From: Rhodamnia argentea
Lineage: Eukaryota; Streptophyta; Magnoliopsida; Myrtales; Myrtaceae
Length of the DNA stretch: 64,000 nt
Assembly: GCF_020921035.1 (NCBI RefSeq)
Contig: NC_063150.1
Span: forward strand, 5,208,001 to 5,272,000
Reading direction: 5' to 3'
Part shown: in pieces, positions 1 through 15,236 of the stretch
Position numbering within the stretch: the stretch's first letter is position 1
How the letters are laid out: every line of letters starts with the position of its first letter
The notes under the pieces: generated by a model
What the model was told of the DNA's origin: nothing
Seen by the model: only the letters and a program-made list of their open reading frames with translations
Databases searched by the model: none
Position numbers and translations under genes: made by a program

Positions 1-171
1 CCCCACCAACTGACGTCGTCTTCATCGTCCTTGCCGACCCAATCTCCGGATCCCGCGCACCGCTGCTGCTCGCGCTCTATCCGGGCGAGACCGTGCTGTG
101 ATCATGCCCGCGCCCGAGATCTGATTGGCGGGAATGTGCCTCTGAAAACCCTCGCTTCCCGCCCTCACGCT

Positions 172-3100
172 ATGTCTCGAGCACCGAACCGTGAGTTCCA
201 GGAATGGTGGAACCAGCAGCGCGAGCGCAACCTCGACCTCTCCTCCTCCTCCTCCTCCTCCGACGGCCCCTCCACCAGCGCCGGCGACCCCCTCGTCTCC
301 GTCGAGATCCGGACCCCCCGGTCCGATCAGGCGGTGGAGAAGTCCCGAGCCCGCAGCGCCCGCCAGCTGTCCTGGGTCTGCCTCCTCCGGTTCCAGCAGA
401 TCACCTCCCTCGTTGCCTCCGCCGCCAGTTCCTTGGTCTCGATCCTACGCACTGCGAACCGGAGGATCGCCGCCTCGGCCGCGGACTCCTCGTCGTCGCG
501 GCTGTACCGGATTATCAGGTTCTTTCTGATCCTCGTTCTGGCGCTGTTAGGGTTCGAGCTGCTGGCGTATTACAAGGGGTGGCATTTTAGCCCGCCCTCG
601 GTTGGGTCGAAGGAGGTTTTGGGATACGTGGAGTTGGTTTACGCGAATTGGCTCGAGATTAGGGCTAAGTATTTGGCGCCGCCGTTGCAGAGTTTGACCA
701 ATGTGTGTATTGTGCTGTTTCTGATACAGTCCGTGGATCGAGTGGTGTTGGTTTTGGGCTGCCTTTGGATCAAAATTAGGGGGATAAAGCCGGTAGCGTC
801 CATTGATTACGAGAAGAAGGGAGATTTGGAGAGTGAAAGTGGGGATGTGGTGTATCCCATGGTGTTGGTGCAGATTCCCATGTGCAACGAGAGGGAGGTA
901 AGAAGATGTAGGTTTCTTTCTTCTCTCCTGAGACGCTGACTTTGATTCACACGTTACTGTTGGTGAAATGGTGCGGGAGTTAAGTGGTGATTCCAGTCTG
1001 GTTTTGTATTCATTTTGAGCGTTCTGGAATTACGGCATTTACTAGAGCATTGGCAGTTTCAGATATGCCGTTTGAGAATTCAAAGTTCAATTATGCAACT
1101 TCAAACTGTCGATTAGTCAAACTCAAGAACTCTGTCTAGCTGTGTGGTATACCTTGGGTATAGGGCTTTAGTTATCAAAAGCATGAAAACTTTGTGCTCG
1201 ACATTCATACTTACCTTAAGATTAGGATGCAATAGTTGACATCATGTTAAGGTCACTCCATACTTCTTGACATTCATGCTTACCTTAAGATTAGGATGCA
1301 ATAGTTGATCAACGGCTCATTGGGATAGATGTAGATAAACTAGAACCCTCCACAGTTGTGAACTTGTGATGAGTAAGTTATACAATATACCGGACATTTT
1401 TCCAAATAAGTTTGGCAAGACTTCAACACGAATATGCATTCTATCTGTTTCGGTGGATTTTCAACTTGACTTCGTAAATTTTTTTCTTTCCTTTTCCATT
1501 TTTTTTCCTTTTGTCATTTCCTTTTTCCTCTATTTGGGGGAGGGGGAGATGACTAGGCAAGAGGGTAGAGGCGAATTTCCTCATTATTGAAAATGAAAGC
1601 CTCTTTAGGATTTCTTTGAATATCTGATTAGGTGTTGGTAAGAAAATATTGACTTTCAGTCATTCAGCGAGCTTCTGCACTGCGTGTTTGTCATGCTTGT
1701 GTGGAGATTGTAAGACGGTCTATTCCGGTTACCGCTAGTGAAGGCCTGTTCCTGGGTTCTTGATGCCCTATTTTAAGCAGCAGCATTTACCTTCTGTTTT
1801 CTGAGTGACTTACTTTTAGCAGCGTCCGTCGTTTTCACTCAATTGCCAATTTTCCATGAATGAGTGAGACGATATTTAATTTTTTGGGAATGGAATGTGC
1901 GAGGAAGCTACTTGCTGAGTGGAAATGCAACAGATTTTTTTTTTTTTTTGGGTCGAAGCAACAGTTAGTTTACTTGTGGGGATATAGCAATCACTTGCAC
2001 ATATGATCTTCTCTTTGTGCACTGATGTATTTCTTCAGGATGTTCTCGATTCTGACTTTAGATTACATTGGATGGTATACTGATTAATACCAATATACTT
2101 GAACAGACAGTTCCCTTTACTTCTCTGATAAGTAGCATTGACATAAATTTTGACTGCATCAAAATTGCTGAATTGTTGTGGTTCTGATTGCAGTGACGAA
2201 GCTAGAAAGATTTTTCAGGGGGGTCAATATGATCATATAAAAAATTAAAGAGTTAATGAATTATGGTATTATTTTTTGTCCTGCTGAAAAAGCTTAATTA
2301 GTGATATGCATTTCATTGGTTGATATCATCTTTTAGAACTTACAAGTGAAGAAATGAGCCGAATTTGATATGTCTAAGATGTTTGTTAATTCGTTACTTA
2401 AGTATTTGTTTAAATTTATTTAGTTTAAGAATCTACATAAGGCCTGCTCACAATGAAGAAATGAAGTTCGACAAAAACCATTTGATGACAATGGCATGAC
2501 AAGGGCAAAATTAGTTAGTTATTATAATTAAATCTAGCCATGTTTTATTTGACTAACAGTTTTTGACTAATTTTATTTGATAATTTTTCACTTAAGAACA
2601 AACTAATAAGATTCATTGTTGTGATCAATTAATAACTGGACAATTCTTCACTAACTATCATGTTGACTCAAGTTAAATTACAACATTTTGCGTTTACATT
2701 TTCTTTCGTAAGGGGTAAGTTTAGCATCTATTTTGCTGGAAATTTGAACTTTTCACTGTTTCTTTGGCACTTCGGCTTTAAAAGCTCTGACTCTTTGAAT
2801 GAAATTGGGTCAATTTTCATGGACTAATAGGCTGAGTGGGTTCGAGCTGCATAAGTTGATTAGATAAAGTAATTTTTCTTGGGAAAAGCCACACATGTAT
2901 TGCAGAATTTGGCAAAAGAATGGGCTAAGAGTCATTACCCTTCGTCCCAGATTGATTGTTTACCTTTTAAGTGTTGTGATTACTGTGCCTGCTCCTTTAA
3001 GATAAGCAAGACGGACAATTCATGCTTTCTCTGGCCATAATGGAGTAGATAATGGATGCTTGGTTGTTTAAAACTTAATCTTTATATAGCATTGCCGGTG

Positions 3101-5564
3101 AAGCTGGTTGTGAGACAGATTGCATGAAATGGTCTTATCTTTCAGTTTTTGCAGATCCTTTTGATTGTATACTGTTCCACTTTCCGTATCTCAGTACAAA
3201 AGTACTGCTACCAATGTATTCTCTCATTGGGTTTCCAACAGGTTTATCAACAATCTATTGCAGCAGTATGCATACAAGACTGGCCAAGGGAAAGAATGCT
3301 TGTGCAGGTTCTTGATGATTCCGATGATTTAGATGTTCAACTTCTGATCAAATCGGAAGTTCAGAAGTGGCAACAGAGAGGTGTGCGGATAGTCTACCGC
3401 CATCGTCTTATACGCACAGGATACAAGGCAGGAAATCTCAAATCAGCAATGAGCTGCGACTATGTGAAAGATTATGAATTCGTGGCAATTTTCGATGCAG
3501 ATTTCCAGCCAGGACCAGATTTCTTGAAAAAGACCATTCCTTACTTTAAGGTAACTATTTGCAACAATCTTTTATGAAAGCCAATGCATAGTTAAAGTGG
3601 TCTGTTGGGTATGTTGTGCTGAAGGTAAAGATTGATTGGACAAATTCCTAAAGGAAGCTTGGCGAAATAAGGAAAACATCGCATAATTTTAAGTGTAAGA
3701 AAGAAGTTTGACTTTGGTTGCTACCTTTCAGCTGTCAGTAAATCAAAATTTTAAGTGTGGGAAGTTTGTCAACTTAATGATTTGCTTAGTTTAAAAAAAA
3801 AAAAAACTTAATGATTTGCACTTCCGGTATCTGATTAGAAATTATTATTTTCTCTTCAAGGGGAATGATGATCTAGCATTGGTCCAGACAAGGTGGGCAT
3901 TTGTAAACAAAGATGAGAACTTGCTTACGAGATTGCAGAACATAAATCTGTCATTTCACTTTGAAGTTGAACAACAAGTTAATGGAGTGTTTATCAACTT
4001 CTTTGGCTTTAATGGGACTGCTGGTGTATGGAGAATTAAAGCACTGGAGGAATGTGGTGGCTGGCTGGAACGAACAACTGTTGAAGACATGGACATAGCT
4101 GTTCGTGCTCACCTTTGTGGATGGAAATTCATTTATTTGAATGATGTTAAGGTGGGTTGTGGTTGACTTCAAACTTCTTGTACTTATCATGCCATACATT
4201 ATGTTCATCTTTCAATGTCTTTGTGCAGTGTCTTTGTGAACTTCCAGAATCTTATGAGGCATACAAAAAACAGCAGCACCGCTGGCATTCTGGTCCTATG
4301 CAATTGTTTCGAATGTGCTTCTTTGATGTACTCCGTTCAAAGGTAAGGTCATCAAATTGCATCTATTCTCGTAGTTCAGAAAAGATTAGAGACTAGAAGA
4401 CTGTTGGAAGGTATCTCAAAGCAATTATGAATGACCAGAAACAAATTTTGAATTCAAAATTTTAAAGATTGTTTGAGGATGTTGGGCCATTCGTTCTAAA
4501 GAGGATCTACTTTGAAACTATGTCTCCAAACTTTTGATGGTAGTGCACGTTGCGCTTATAGGCAGTGTCAGTGGGGAGGTCTTGATAGTCATTAAAGCCA
4601 GGAACATTTCATGGACCCCAAAACCATTTCGGTTTTGCACAACCAGTTTAGGAGCTAACTCAATGCTACAGTCACTAATATCCACTTAGATGATGATTGG
4701 TTGGCATGTCTATTATTGCTTTAAAGTATCTGTAGCTGTCAAGGGAAAGTGCATATCATAGCACTTCGGTGAGAAATTTTTGCATACACAGATAATTTCA
4801 CCTATTAGTGTCCCCATAGAAGGACAGTATAGTGGTCTACCTTCACAACCAAGCACCGTCTTTTTCGTTTGTGTTCTTTCCTGTTTTATCTTTGTTGCTC
4901 AAACCATATCTCCTTTTCATTTCAGGTGTCCTTGGCCAAGAAAGCCAACCTTATATTTCTTTTCTTCCTTCTACGGAAGCTTATCTTGCCCTTTTATTCA
5001 TTCACTCTTTTCTGCATCATTCTCCCGCTGACCATGTTTCTGCCAGAAGCTCAGCTGCCAGCTTGGGTAGTTTGTTATGTTCCTGGGGTTATGTCCATTT
5101 TAAACATCCTTCCAGCTCCTCGGTCTTTTCCATTTATAGTTCCTTACCTTCTTTTTGAAAACACCATGTCCGTCACCAAATTCAATGCCATGATATCTGG
5201 ACTGCTCAAATTTGGAAGCTCTTATGAGTGGATAGTTACAAAAAAGTTGGGAAGATCATCAGAGGCCGACCTAGTTTCCTTTAGTGAAAAAGAATCTGAT
5301 CCTCTGTTGGAGACTTCGAGTCTCCACAGGTCGTCATCAGAATCTGGCCTTGTTGAGCTGAATAAGATGGAGATGACAAAGAAAGCTGGAAAACATAGTA
5401 GAAATCGGCTGTACAGGAAGGAGCTTGGTCTTGCACTTATTCTATTGACGGCAGCTGTTAGAAGCTTGTTGTCTGCTCAGGGAATTCATTTCTACTTTCT
5501 TTTGTTTCAAGGTATAAGTTTCCTAGTTGTTGGCCTCGATTTGATTGGAGAGCAGGTTAGCTGA
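172..5564 (+). CDS. CSLC6: Cellulose synthase-like protein C (xyloglucan beta-1,4-glucan synthase), CSLC6-like
   Basis: A GT2 glycosyltransferase that makes the beta-1,4-glucan backbone of xyloglucan in the Golgi. Five exons join in phase 0 at GT-AG borders: 172-897, 3242-3550, 3861-4151, 4229-4342 and 4926-5564, giving 692 residues, the usual CSLC length. Visible GT2 residues: the VLDD aspartates (~267-268), the DAD motif in FDADFQ (~327-329), the catalytic-base aspartate in TVEDMD (~421) and QQHRW (~457-461). Hydrophobic helices sit at ~120-140 and ~200-225, with several more after residue 480. The N terminus ([17 protein letters not shown]) and the C terminus GEQVS match Arabidopsis CSLC6 as I remember it, which fixes the start at 172 although the frame stays open upstream to position 31. 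Serine-rich low complexity near residue 25 comes from a TCC repeat. Only 171 bp lie upstream, so the promoter is mostly outside the window. It converges with eS8. Confidence 0.93.
1200..1308 (+). repeat. Partial 69-bp tandem repeat in CSLC6 intron 1
   Basis: A ~40 bp block containing TTAAGATTAGGATGCAATAG occurs at 1200-1239 and again at 1269-1308 with one mismatch, a period of 69 bp. It lies inside the 2.3 kb first intron of the CSLC6-like gene. The rest of that intron (898-3241) shows only AT-rich sequence and a poly-T run near 1932; I see no other gene in it. Confidence 0.8.
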
Positions 5565-7672
5565 TTTTTTTCTTAAGTTGCAGAGGCTCTACCTATTTAT
5601 TACCGGTTAGCTCGCTTGCCCAAGTTTTTATCCAATTTTTTGCTCTGATATGGAGCTGTGGCAATTAGTGCCCGCTTTCACCGCTAAAAGACAAAAGTGC
5701 ATTGCTTTGTGATTGGGTCACCTTGTGGATCAATTATTTATCCGTGACCAAGGGACTACTGTACCATTGTAGTTGTCAATCAGCTACGTTTTGTCTGACG
5801 ACTCCCCAAGGTCGGATTAAGAATTGGAAGTTGCGGAGAGAGTGATTTTTTGCTTTGAGTTAATTGTTCAGTTCAGTTTGTTGTAGAGTCAGCGGACTGC
5901 ATAGATTGAGGAAGGCACTTTCAGATTATACATTTGAAATTCTTTCAATTTGTCATTTGGTAATCTATGTACCACATTCTGGAAAGCTTTTGCTTCTCAA
6001 ACTTCTCTGTGTTATCAATGGATAGTTAGACATACTTTTTTTCGGCTGTGAAATATCTCTTGTATGTTTTCAACGTACTTTTGTCTACTACTTTTCCCGC
6101 TTGTGCTGCTTGTCCCTGAGAAAGCAAAAATGGATTAACATATTGGAGTCTGCATTCCGGACTTATGAAAGTTTTGCCCATTTGGTGCTCATGCCAAGGC
6201 TGTGATGACATTACTGATTCTCTCTACTTTTCTAGCCGACATCTCACTGAAATTTACCTAAGTCTTGTTATAGACACAAGCCAGAAGGTATTCCACCACC
6301 CATAGCAAAACTTGATAGGGAGGTAATCAGGAGGTGTTTTTTTATTTTTTTTGGGGGGTGGAAAGGTAATCAGGAGTTGAAGCATATAAGATTTTTAACT
6401 TTCCATTGGCATTTTCCTAGCGAAAGAAAGATAACTCTTTCATGGCATTTGACATTTTCATGTTAGGTAATGTTTCTCCTAATGGCTTTCAGCAACGTTG
6501 GCTTGCCTCGTGTATATACGCTCTAACTACAAACTAATTTAGGACGCCACAAGCTGCAAGAACTCTTTCGTTACTGTTATTTCTATACTTAGAAGGCAAC
6601 ATTACAGATTGCTCTTGATTTAAGACCTAAATTCAAGGTCAACTTCTGCTTTTGATGACCTAGTTCTAATTTGCCCCCAGAAGTTCGACCAAGGTCGGAT
6701 TTGACCGAAATTCCATCGACTCGTATAAATAAGATATTTCCATATTTAATTTCACCACCTCTACAGTTAATTCATACTGACTTGAGAATGTGCCAAGATA
6801 ATGTCATTTGGTTAAAATGGTGGAGGTCCACACGGGCCAATTTCTTTCAGGAATATGTATTCTACAAATCAGATGATCAGAACAGAGCATGATTTCCAAG
6901 GCCGTGGCGTGATATGAGAAGAAAAATAGAACTTCAGAGACAAACGCGAGTCAAACTTCTGAGGTACAAGTATCAAATTAGGTCTAAAGTTGGAGACAAT
7001 CTTGGACCCACTATCAACACAGGCTCTGCAGTAGAATCGGGAGGAGCCGGAAAGGACACTGTTATGGAGTCCCATTACTGAAGTGGACCATCATCATCGA
7101 CACCTTTCATCTCCCTAATGTTGCAATGCGGTAGTTTGTCGCAAGCTACCGTAATCGGGAAAAAGGACAGTCCGATGGGTTCACCATCACCATAATCCGC
7201 AAAACCTACACTCACTTAAGTCAACACCATCACTATCGACACCTTTCACCCCCTAATGCCGCAATGCTAGATAAACACGACCTAACTTTCATCCAGGTTG
7301 AATCTGCTCTAGTTATCACAAAGTACCATGTAATAAAAAGTTCGGCAAAACAGAGAGGATCGAGAAGAAAGGTCCAGTGCTAGAGAAGATACATAGTAGA
7401 GAAAAGTAAACCTCTTCCAGTTCTAATTACGTCACTTCCATCATTTTGTTTCTTTTAGACGATTTCCTCATGCAAGTATTTGTCAATGTCTTTAAGCAAC
7501 AGCATTGGTGGCGCAAGAGAATAGTAATCTCATAGTCTGAAAGACAAGCTACAAAAATGACATTTTGGCCACAGAGGCCTCAACTTAGCAGTTCCGGAAG
7601 AAGGGATCAAAAAAATTATAATCCAAAACAAGCTCTTCAAAATGGTAGAGAAAAACAATAAAAATGGTACAC
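5565..7672. other. Convergent intergenic region between CSLC6 and eS8
   Basis: Holds the 3' UTR of CSLC6 on the left and the 3' end of the eS8 transcript on the right. No coding region is recognised; short open frames here have no family features. Two ~42 bp near-identical blocks (7087-7129 and 7226-7267, sharing CGACACCTTTCA and GCAATGC) form a direct repeat with a 139 bp period. Confidence 0.6.
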
Positions 7673-9557
<1,885 letters not shown>

Positions 9558-9614
9558 TTTTGGCTGAGTGGCGGCGGGGCTTCTCTGCACTCTGCTTCTC
9601 GGCTTCACTTACCA

Positions 9615-9622
9615 AAACCCTA
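9615..9622 (-). promoter_or_regulatory. Telo-box-like motif in the eS8 leader/promoter
   Basis: AAACCCTA reads on the plus strand about 60 bp upstream of the eS8 start codon, so it is in reverse orientation relative to the gene. Telo-boxes of this sequence are common just upstream of plant ribosomal protein genes (established knowledge). Its role here is inferred from position only. Confidence 0.4.
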
Positions 9623-9982
9623 GCTACGTCCATCACCTGCATCTTATAGGGTGCTTTACTGTGATGAGGGCATTATCGTCATTTTACCCATACAATATCA
9701 CCATGCCCTTTATTGGTCACCATATATGTAAATAAGCAGTTTTTCCCGTCCGCCTCTTCTCATGTCATATTCATAAATGAAATCGTTTCGATGATTATAG
9801 GAGAACTTTTTTTTTTTTTTTGAAGATCTTTTGATTAGTAAAATAATTACATTTTACTCAATTATAATGCCTAAAAAATACAAGCTTTCTGTCAAATCTC
9901 AATAGGATCAAGTATTTATTAATAGAATTTAATTAACGAGTCAATATTTGAAACATATGATCTTGGAATATATTCACTAGAA

Positions 9983-11008
9983 GTCTTAAAACTTGTCACA
10001 AAAGTACAATTGAATCTTAAAACTTACAAAAAATAAAATTGAATCTTAAAACTTGTCAAATTAATACAATCGAGTCATTTCGTTAACTCCGTTCAATTTG
10101 GCTAATGAAAAATGCTAACGTGGCTTCTTTTTTTTAATATTTTATCTCTCTTACGTGGCGATCATGTGATTAAAACGACAAACGTTTTGGTCTGTATCTG
10201 ATTTTTAATATAATTTTTATTTAAATTAATTTAAAAAATAAGCTAAAAAGAAGAAGAAAGAAACTTGGAAGACTACAACATGCGGCTGGAGTGATCCCCA
10301 TCAACGGCGAATTGCATGAATACAACATCCTGATCAGAGTCTCGCAAGTCCTATAATCTGAGAGCTCCTCATCTTCTTCGGGCTTTGCGTGTGCAACGCC
10401 GAGTCGCTATATTATGAGGAGTTCATCCTGTTCGTGGCCAACGAAGATGAGCTCGTGTAAGACCGGAATTACTTCATGCTCCCTAGTTGAAGCTCCGGCA
10501 CCGCCTGACTAGCCTCGGACATGGCGGCCAAAGGCAAGTGTCACAACGTAGAAGGCGGGGGCCGGCGACCCTCTGTCCCATTTGGATGAGGGCCGCGGCC
10601 CTAGCCATTGGTCGGCGAGGGTCGCCGGGCCTTGGCCGGGGCCCAACGACCACTTCCCCACCACCGTTGGCCATTCTCGATGGTGGTGGGGCAGCGGTGG
10701 CAAGGGCTGTAGAGCCCCTCGTCACTAATATGCTTATGTTATTTATTTTTGTTATCTTATTTTAAAATTAATTTAAATAAAATTTATACTAAAAATTAGA
10801 TTCAAACTAAAATTACGTCGTTTTAGCCACGTCATCGCCACATAGGAAGGAGAAAACATTTAAAAAATCACGTCAGCATTTTTCGATAGCCAAATTAAAC
10901 GGAATTAATAGTATGACTCGATTGCACCAATTTGATAAGTTTTAAGACTCTATTATACTTTTTGCGTATTTTTAGACTCAATTGCACATTGCTAACAAGT
11001 TTTAAGAC
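9983..11008. mobile_element. Mutator-like non-autonomous element with ~240 bp terminal inverted repeats and GC-rich core
   Basis: The left arm (9983 to ~10235) and the reverse complement of the right arm (~10770-11008) align over about 240 bp. Shared landmarks in order are GTCTTAAAACTTGT, CAATCGAGTCAT, AATTTGGCTA, AAAATGCT, ACGTGG, GTGGCGAT and AAAACGAC. Within each arm a ~30 bp unit built on CTTAAAACTT repeats about three times. The ~530 bp centre is GC-rich and unlike the arms; one part (10365-10460, plus) reads as an open stretch ending at TAA (LLIFFGLCVCNAES...), possibly a captured gene fragment. No transposase is visible. Long TIRs around foreign GC-rich DNA resemble a Pack-MULE; I could not find a clear target-site duplication, so the superfamily is inferred. 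Confidence 0.6.
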
Positions 11009-12202
11009 TTTTAGTAAACATACCCTTCAAATCTTTTATATTGTTTTTGTGGATTTTGGAATTGGATATCAATTAAAAAACGACAGATGCCTCTTTAAAT
11101 CGAAAGCGAATATTCAACTTACACCGTATTAATACGTGTTGATGGAATTATCTTTCTTATGAATCCCCCACTCATAGTTCTAAAGATGTTATATCGGATT
11201 GCAATTGTTTCATGTACATGGATTTGCACATCGCAAAATCTTCTTTTGATACAAGACATTCAATCCTCTTGGACCACCCTACTAATCTCTTTGCAACCTC
11301 AACCGAGCAAGAGGTCGTCGAAAGTGGTGTCGAGAAAGTTACATTCATCAAGATTTGAACTCACAAGTCACGATTGAACATTGACTTTCACCCGAGATTT
11401 TTAGCAACCTAACACAACTGGACAATCTCAAATCTCCGATTTTTTTGGAATTTACGCATCAACAGCTCATTTGCAATTCTCCATGCATATAACACATTTC
11501 GCAGATCCTCATAGTGTGAAGATTGCACAGTATGCCGGGGCCTTCACTTCTCGGTCGTCTTCTTTGGATCGGACAAGCTCAGCTCGGTTGGGGCCACTAA
11601 CTTGTAAGAGAAAAGGGCAAATGTTTGACTATGAATAACCGATGATCCTCATCCCTATACCAGTCCACACCATCAACCCATGAAGAAGCAGCACAATGTT
11701 TCAGTCCAGTCATGCTGCAGTCTCCAAAGTTTCAAGTCTTCCCGTACCTAGAAGATGCCTAGAATATTGGAAGATTCTACTTTGTCCTCCAGGAGGTTTT
11801 CGGTACAACTAAAGGGCATACAATTACTTGTCGAAATCAGGAAAAAGAGGTGTGAACTAATCAACAATACCACGTATGCATCCTTCTTATGCACTCGGTA
11901 ATCCTAATTACCTGCCCCCAATGGACATGCACAGAACCAAGATACATATTGTGTGCACGTAGTTAGCATAGAGGAAGGGAATGAAGGAGCGCCGGAACTG
12001 TCTAGTAAAATAAAATAGCTATACTCTCGGCAGCTCGAAAATGAAATTATGGAAGTACAACCTGTAAGAGCTAAAACCAACTTGGTAGCTATAAGCTGAA
12101 GGCAAAGCTCGTTGTTTTCTAGTTGAGCAAGATGAAAAGGCTACCATAAAGAAACGAAAGGGGGGAGGTTTGCTAAAGCTCTTGACAGGAAAACAAACCC
12201 AT
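11009..12202. other. Intergenic DNA and FKBP15 3' region
   Basis: No coding sequence recognised. The part nearest 12203 should contain the 3' UTR of the minus-strand FKBP gene. The remainder is AT-rich single-copy-looking DNA. Confidence 0.5.
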
Positions 12203-14998
12203 CTATAGCTCACTGTCATCCACGGTTGCATCAGGAAGTGGCTTTCCGTTCACAGAAACAAGCTCAGTGTCGAAGATGAGTGTTGCTCCACCTAGTACAA
12301 TTCACGCTCAAGTTTCAGGTTGAATATTTTGTAAAGAATGCATGAAGATATGCAAACATCAAGTCTGTGAACATATGCAACTATTTACGATGCTAGACGA
12401 TGATATTTAGTTCAAGAAGACATCATTGAGGGAATATCATCAACAATAATCCTCCAGCATTTACTGAGCCACATTAAAGGGAAAAAATAAGCATGAGAAG
12501 ATATCTGTTTCGTTCAAAGTATTTGTTTCTATATCTAAGTAGTTTTCTCCCAAGTTACCTAAAAAAAATTGTTTATGACTCTCAAAGGTCAATTACTTGT
12601 CATGCTAAAGCTCAGCACCATATTGGCAAGATAGTCTAAACAAGAGAGGACAGAGGAAAATTCCTACCAGGTATAGTCGGTGGTGAACCCTGGGCTCCAT
12701 AGCCAAGTTTTGCAGGAATTTTAAGCTTTCTCTTCTCACCGACACACATACCCAATAGTCCCTGGTCCCATCCTGCATAAAAGCAAAGAAACTCAGATAG
12801 TTAGTGACCATTATCCACTAATCTACCGACACAAAAAGAAAGATACAGCGGCCACAATGAGGTTCGAGTGCTCTCTAAATAACTTCAAGTTTCATAAGGA
12901 CATGGAGATCAGGCCTTGGCTCCACGCAAGACAAGTAATAGGATTACCACCCCTCTTCTGATAGTTGAGAACTTTGGTCACCAATTTAGGGTGCAGAAAG
13001 TAAGATAAGATGCTTCCCGCTAGCCCAACAATAGATCTTAGTTAATAGAATTTGTCCAGTTAATTTTCATTTAGGGACTAATCGCACTTATATCATTAAG
13101 AGTACTAAAAGAAAACAAATATTTGCATAAAAGTACGAATGACTCTGGAGAGCTTATAATATCAGTAGTCTGATCAGATGCGTTAAGCTATCTGGAAAGG
13201 AGTTTGTACATAAGAGGGAATAAATTTTAAAGCTAATATAAGGTTCACATCTGACAGAACACCACTGACCTTTTATTACTTGACCACTTCCAAGCTCGAA
13301 TTCAATGGGATCACCTCTTTCAAAACTGGAGTCGAAAACAGTTCCATCAGTCAGCTTTCCCTGCCAACAATCACCAGAGTCATCACTTACTAACGATAGC
13401 CAAGAATGGAATTGCTCAAATTAAACAACTTGACACAGTCCTTATATTCGGATTTTCCATACAGATCAAGTACTTGGACTAACTGCACATACACAAAGGA
13501 AAGGCCTGAATGAAGCAAAAATTTACCCGATAGTGTACTTTGACTCTATCACCTTTGTGAGCCTGGACATCACATTTTTCTGGCTTGTACTGTACAGACG
13601 AAAACAAAAGTTCAAGTACCAAACTATCAAATTAAGACATCTCAATAACAGGTTAGTAGTTTGCGCCATGCAGAATCATGAAATAATAAATGCTTCTCCT
13701 GCAAAGTGTTAGTTCATATCGTAAAAATGATATCGGTTTTCCCCCCTGATCAATGAAGTGCTATAGTTCTTCTTTCACTTAACTCATCAGGATAACCATA
13801 TAAATCAAACACAAACTAATGTTATGATTTGATTGGTGAAACCATTAGCATCAAACCTAACCCAAATTCCAAATTAATGCATCTCAATGTACTCTGCAGT
13901 GGAGCATTTACATGAATAAAGTCCGCAAAACTACATCATCTTCATACATGTCGTTTAGCAGAAACTAAAACAAGAGGGACAACTCCAACAGGTAGACAGT
14001 TGGACAAACCATGCCATTGTGTCATTTATAACAAATCAATAAAGAAACAAACAGCCTCACTCCTGTAGTAGTGGCATTTATACAAGCAAGCAAGGCTGCA
14101 AATGAACTTACATAAATTCTCAGTTGAGGATAGAAGAAAGAACCCAAATGGAACTCGGGTACCATATGCAGTGCATATCCAGGGACAGGAGGCCAATTAA
14201 CCTCACTCTAGCTAAGTCATCACTCTACATGCTCTTAGCCAAGCAAAGAGAGATAACATTGGTATTTAGTTTTCTACCATGTAAACCCAGGACCTAAGAG
14301 AAAACTTAAGTAGCTATAATGACAGAACCACTTGACCAATAATATCAAAAATCCTAGTTCACATCTCTGGAGGACAGCAAAAGAGCACAACGAAGAGATT
14401 GTAATTCCCTATTCAGGACAGAACCTAGATTTTGTTCCGAGTGATTGGCACACCTAAACACAAACCTAATGTGAAAATCTCACACCCTTAAAAGTCAGGT
14501 CTTGATTTCCTCTCGTGCAAATGACCGGCACAAGAAAACGGGAAACTATCAATTCGATGACCTCGCATTGCCTTCTCACACGAATACAAGGCAAAAAGAA
14601 GCGGCCTTTATTTACAGCACAAAACCCATGCCGTGAAGCGTCTGCAAAAGCGAATAAGACACAAAGCAGAGCATGTTTCTCTACAAGAAGATCCGATCTT
14701 TGACAATAAGCTAAAACCCATTAAGAGAAAACGACGAACAAGCGGAGCGACGCAGAGTTGCGGAGGGGTTCACCTTCACGCCGATCTGCAAATCCGTCAC
14801 GTCGCGGGTCTTGGCATTAGCTGCGAGTTGGGACATCGCAACGCTCAATCAGGCGCAACATGATCACATTTGCATGCTTGTGTTGCTCATCAGATCTAGA
14901 GGAGAGAGAGAGAGAGAGAGAGAGGGGTTACCGAGAGCCAAAAAGAGCACGAGAAGCGTAATGGAGAGAACGCTCATGACGCATCTGCTGAGACCCAT
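12203..14998 (-). CDS. FKBP15-1: FKBP-type peptidyl-prolyl cis-trans isomerase of the secretory pathway (FKBP15-1/-2 type)
   Basis: Catalyses proline isomerisation on proteins folding in the ER lumen. Six exons on the minus strand: 14932-14998, 14774-14820, 13527-13589, 13270-13360, 12668-12772 and 12203-12291, giving 462 nt and 153 residues, equal to Arabidopsis FKBP15-1 as I recall. All borders are GT-AG and the frame is continuous. The N terminus is a signal peptide (hydrophobic core [13 protein letters not shown]), followed by a single FKBP domain: [66 protein letters not shown]. The active-site residues Tyr, Phe, Asp, Val-Ile, Trp and Tyr are present. The C terminus is DSEL where the family usually has NDEL or KNEL. 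A (GA)n tract (14900-14924) sits just inside intron 1. Confidence 0.93.
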
Positions 14999-15236
14999 CT
15001 CTCGAGTGCACCAATGCCAGCCGAATCGATTGCTGGTGAGAAGAGAGACAGACAGAGAGGAAAGCGAAGAACTGAAATTGCCGAGCGAGTTTCTGAATCG
15101 ACCGGGCTTCGGGGTCTCATTCGTTGCGTTGAGCTGATCGTTGGAATCGCTAAGTCACGAAAATTGCACACGCGATCCCTGAATTCACATCTATTTCCAC
15201 TTGGGCAACATCTCACTATGACAATTCCGATTTGGG

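Noticed and set aside
31-171. Upstream extension of the CSLC6 frame to position 31 (TTG-initiated)
   Set aside because: No ATG in that stretch in frame, and the homologous N terminus begins at the ATG at 172. It is 5' UTR without stops by chance.
10483-10765. Overlapping GC-rich open frames on both strands
   Set aside because: Low-complexity Pro/Gly/Arg translations inside the GC core of a repeat element; no domain features.
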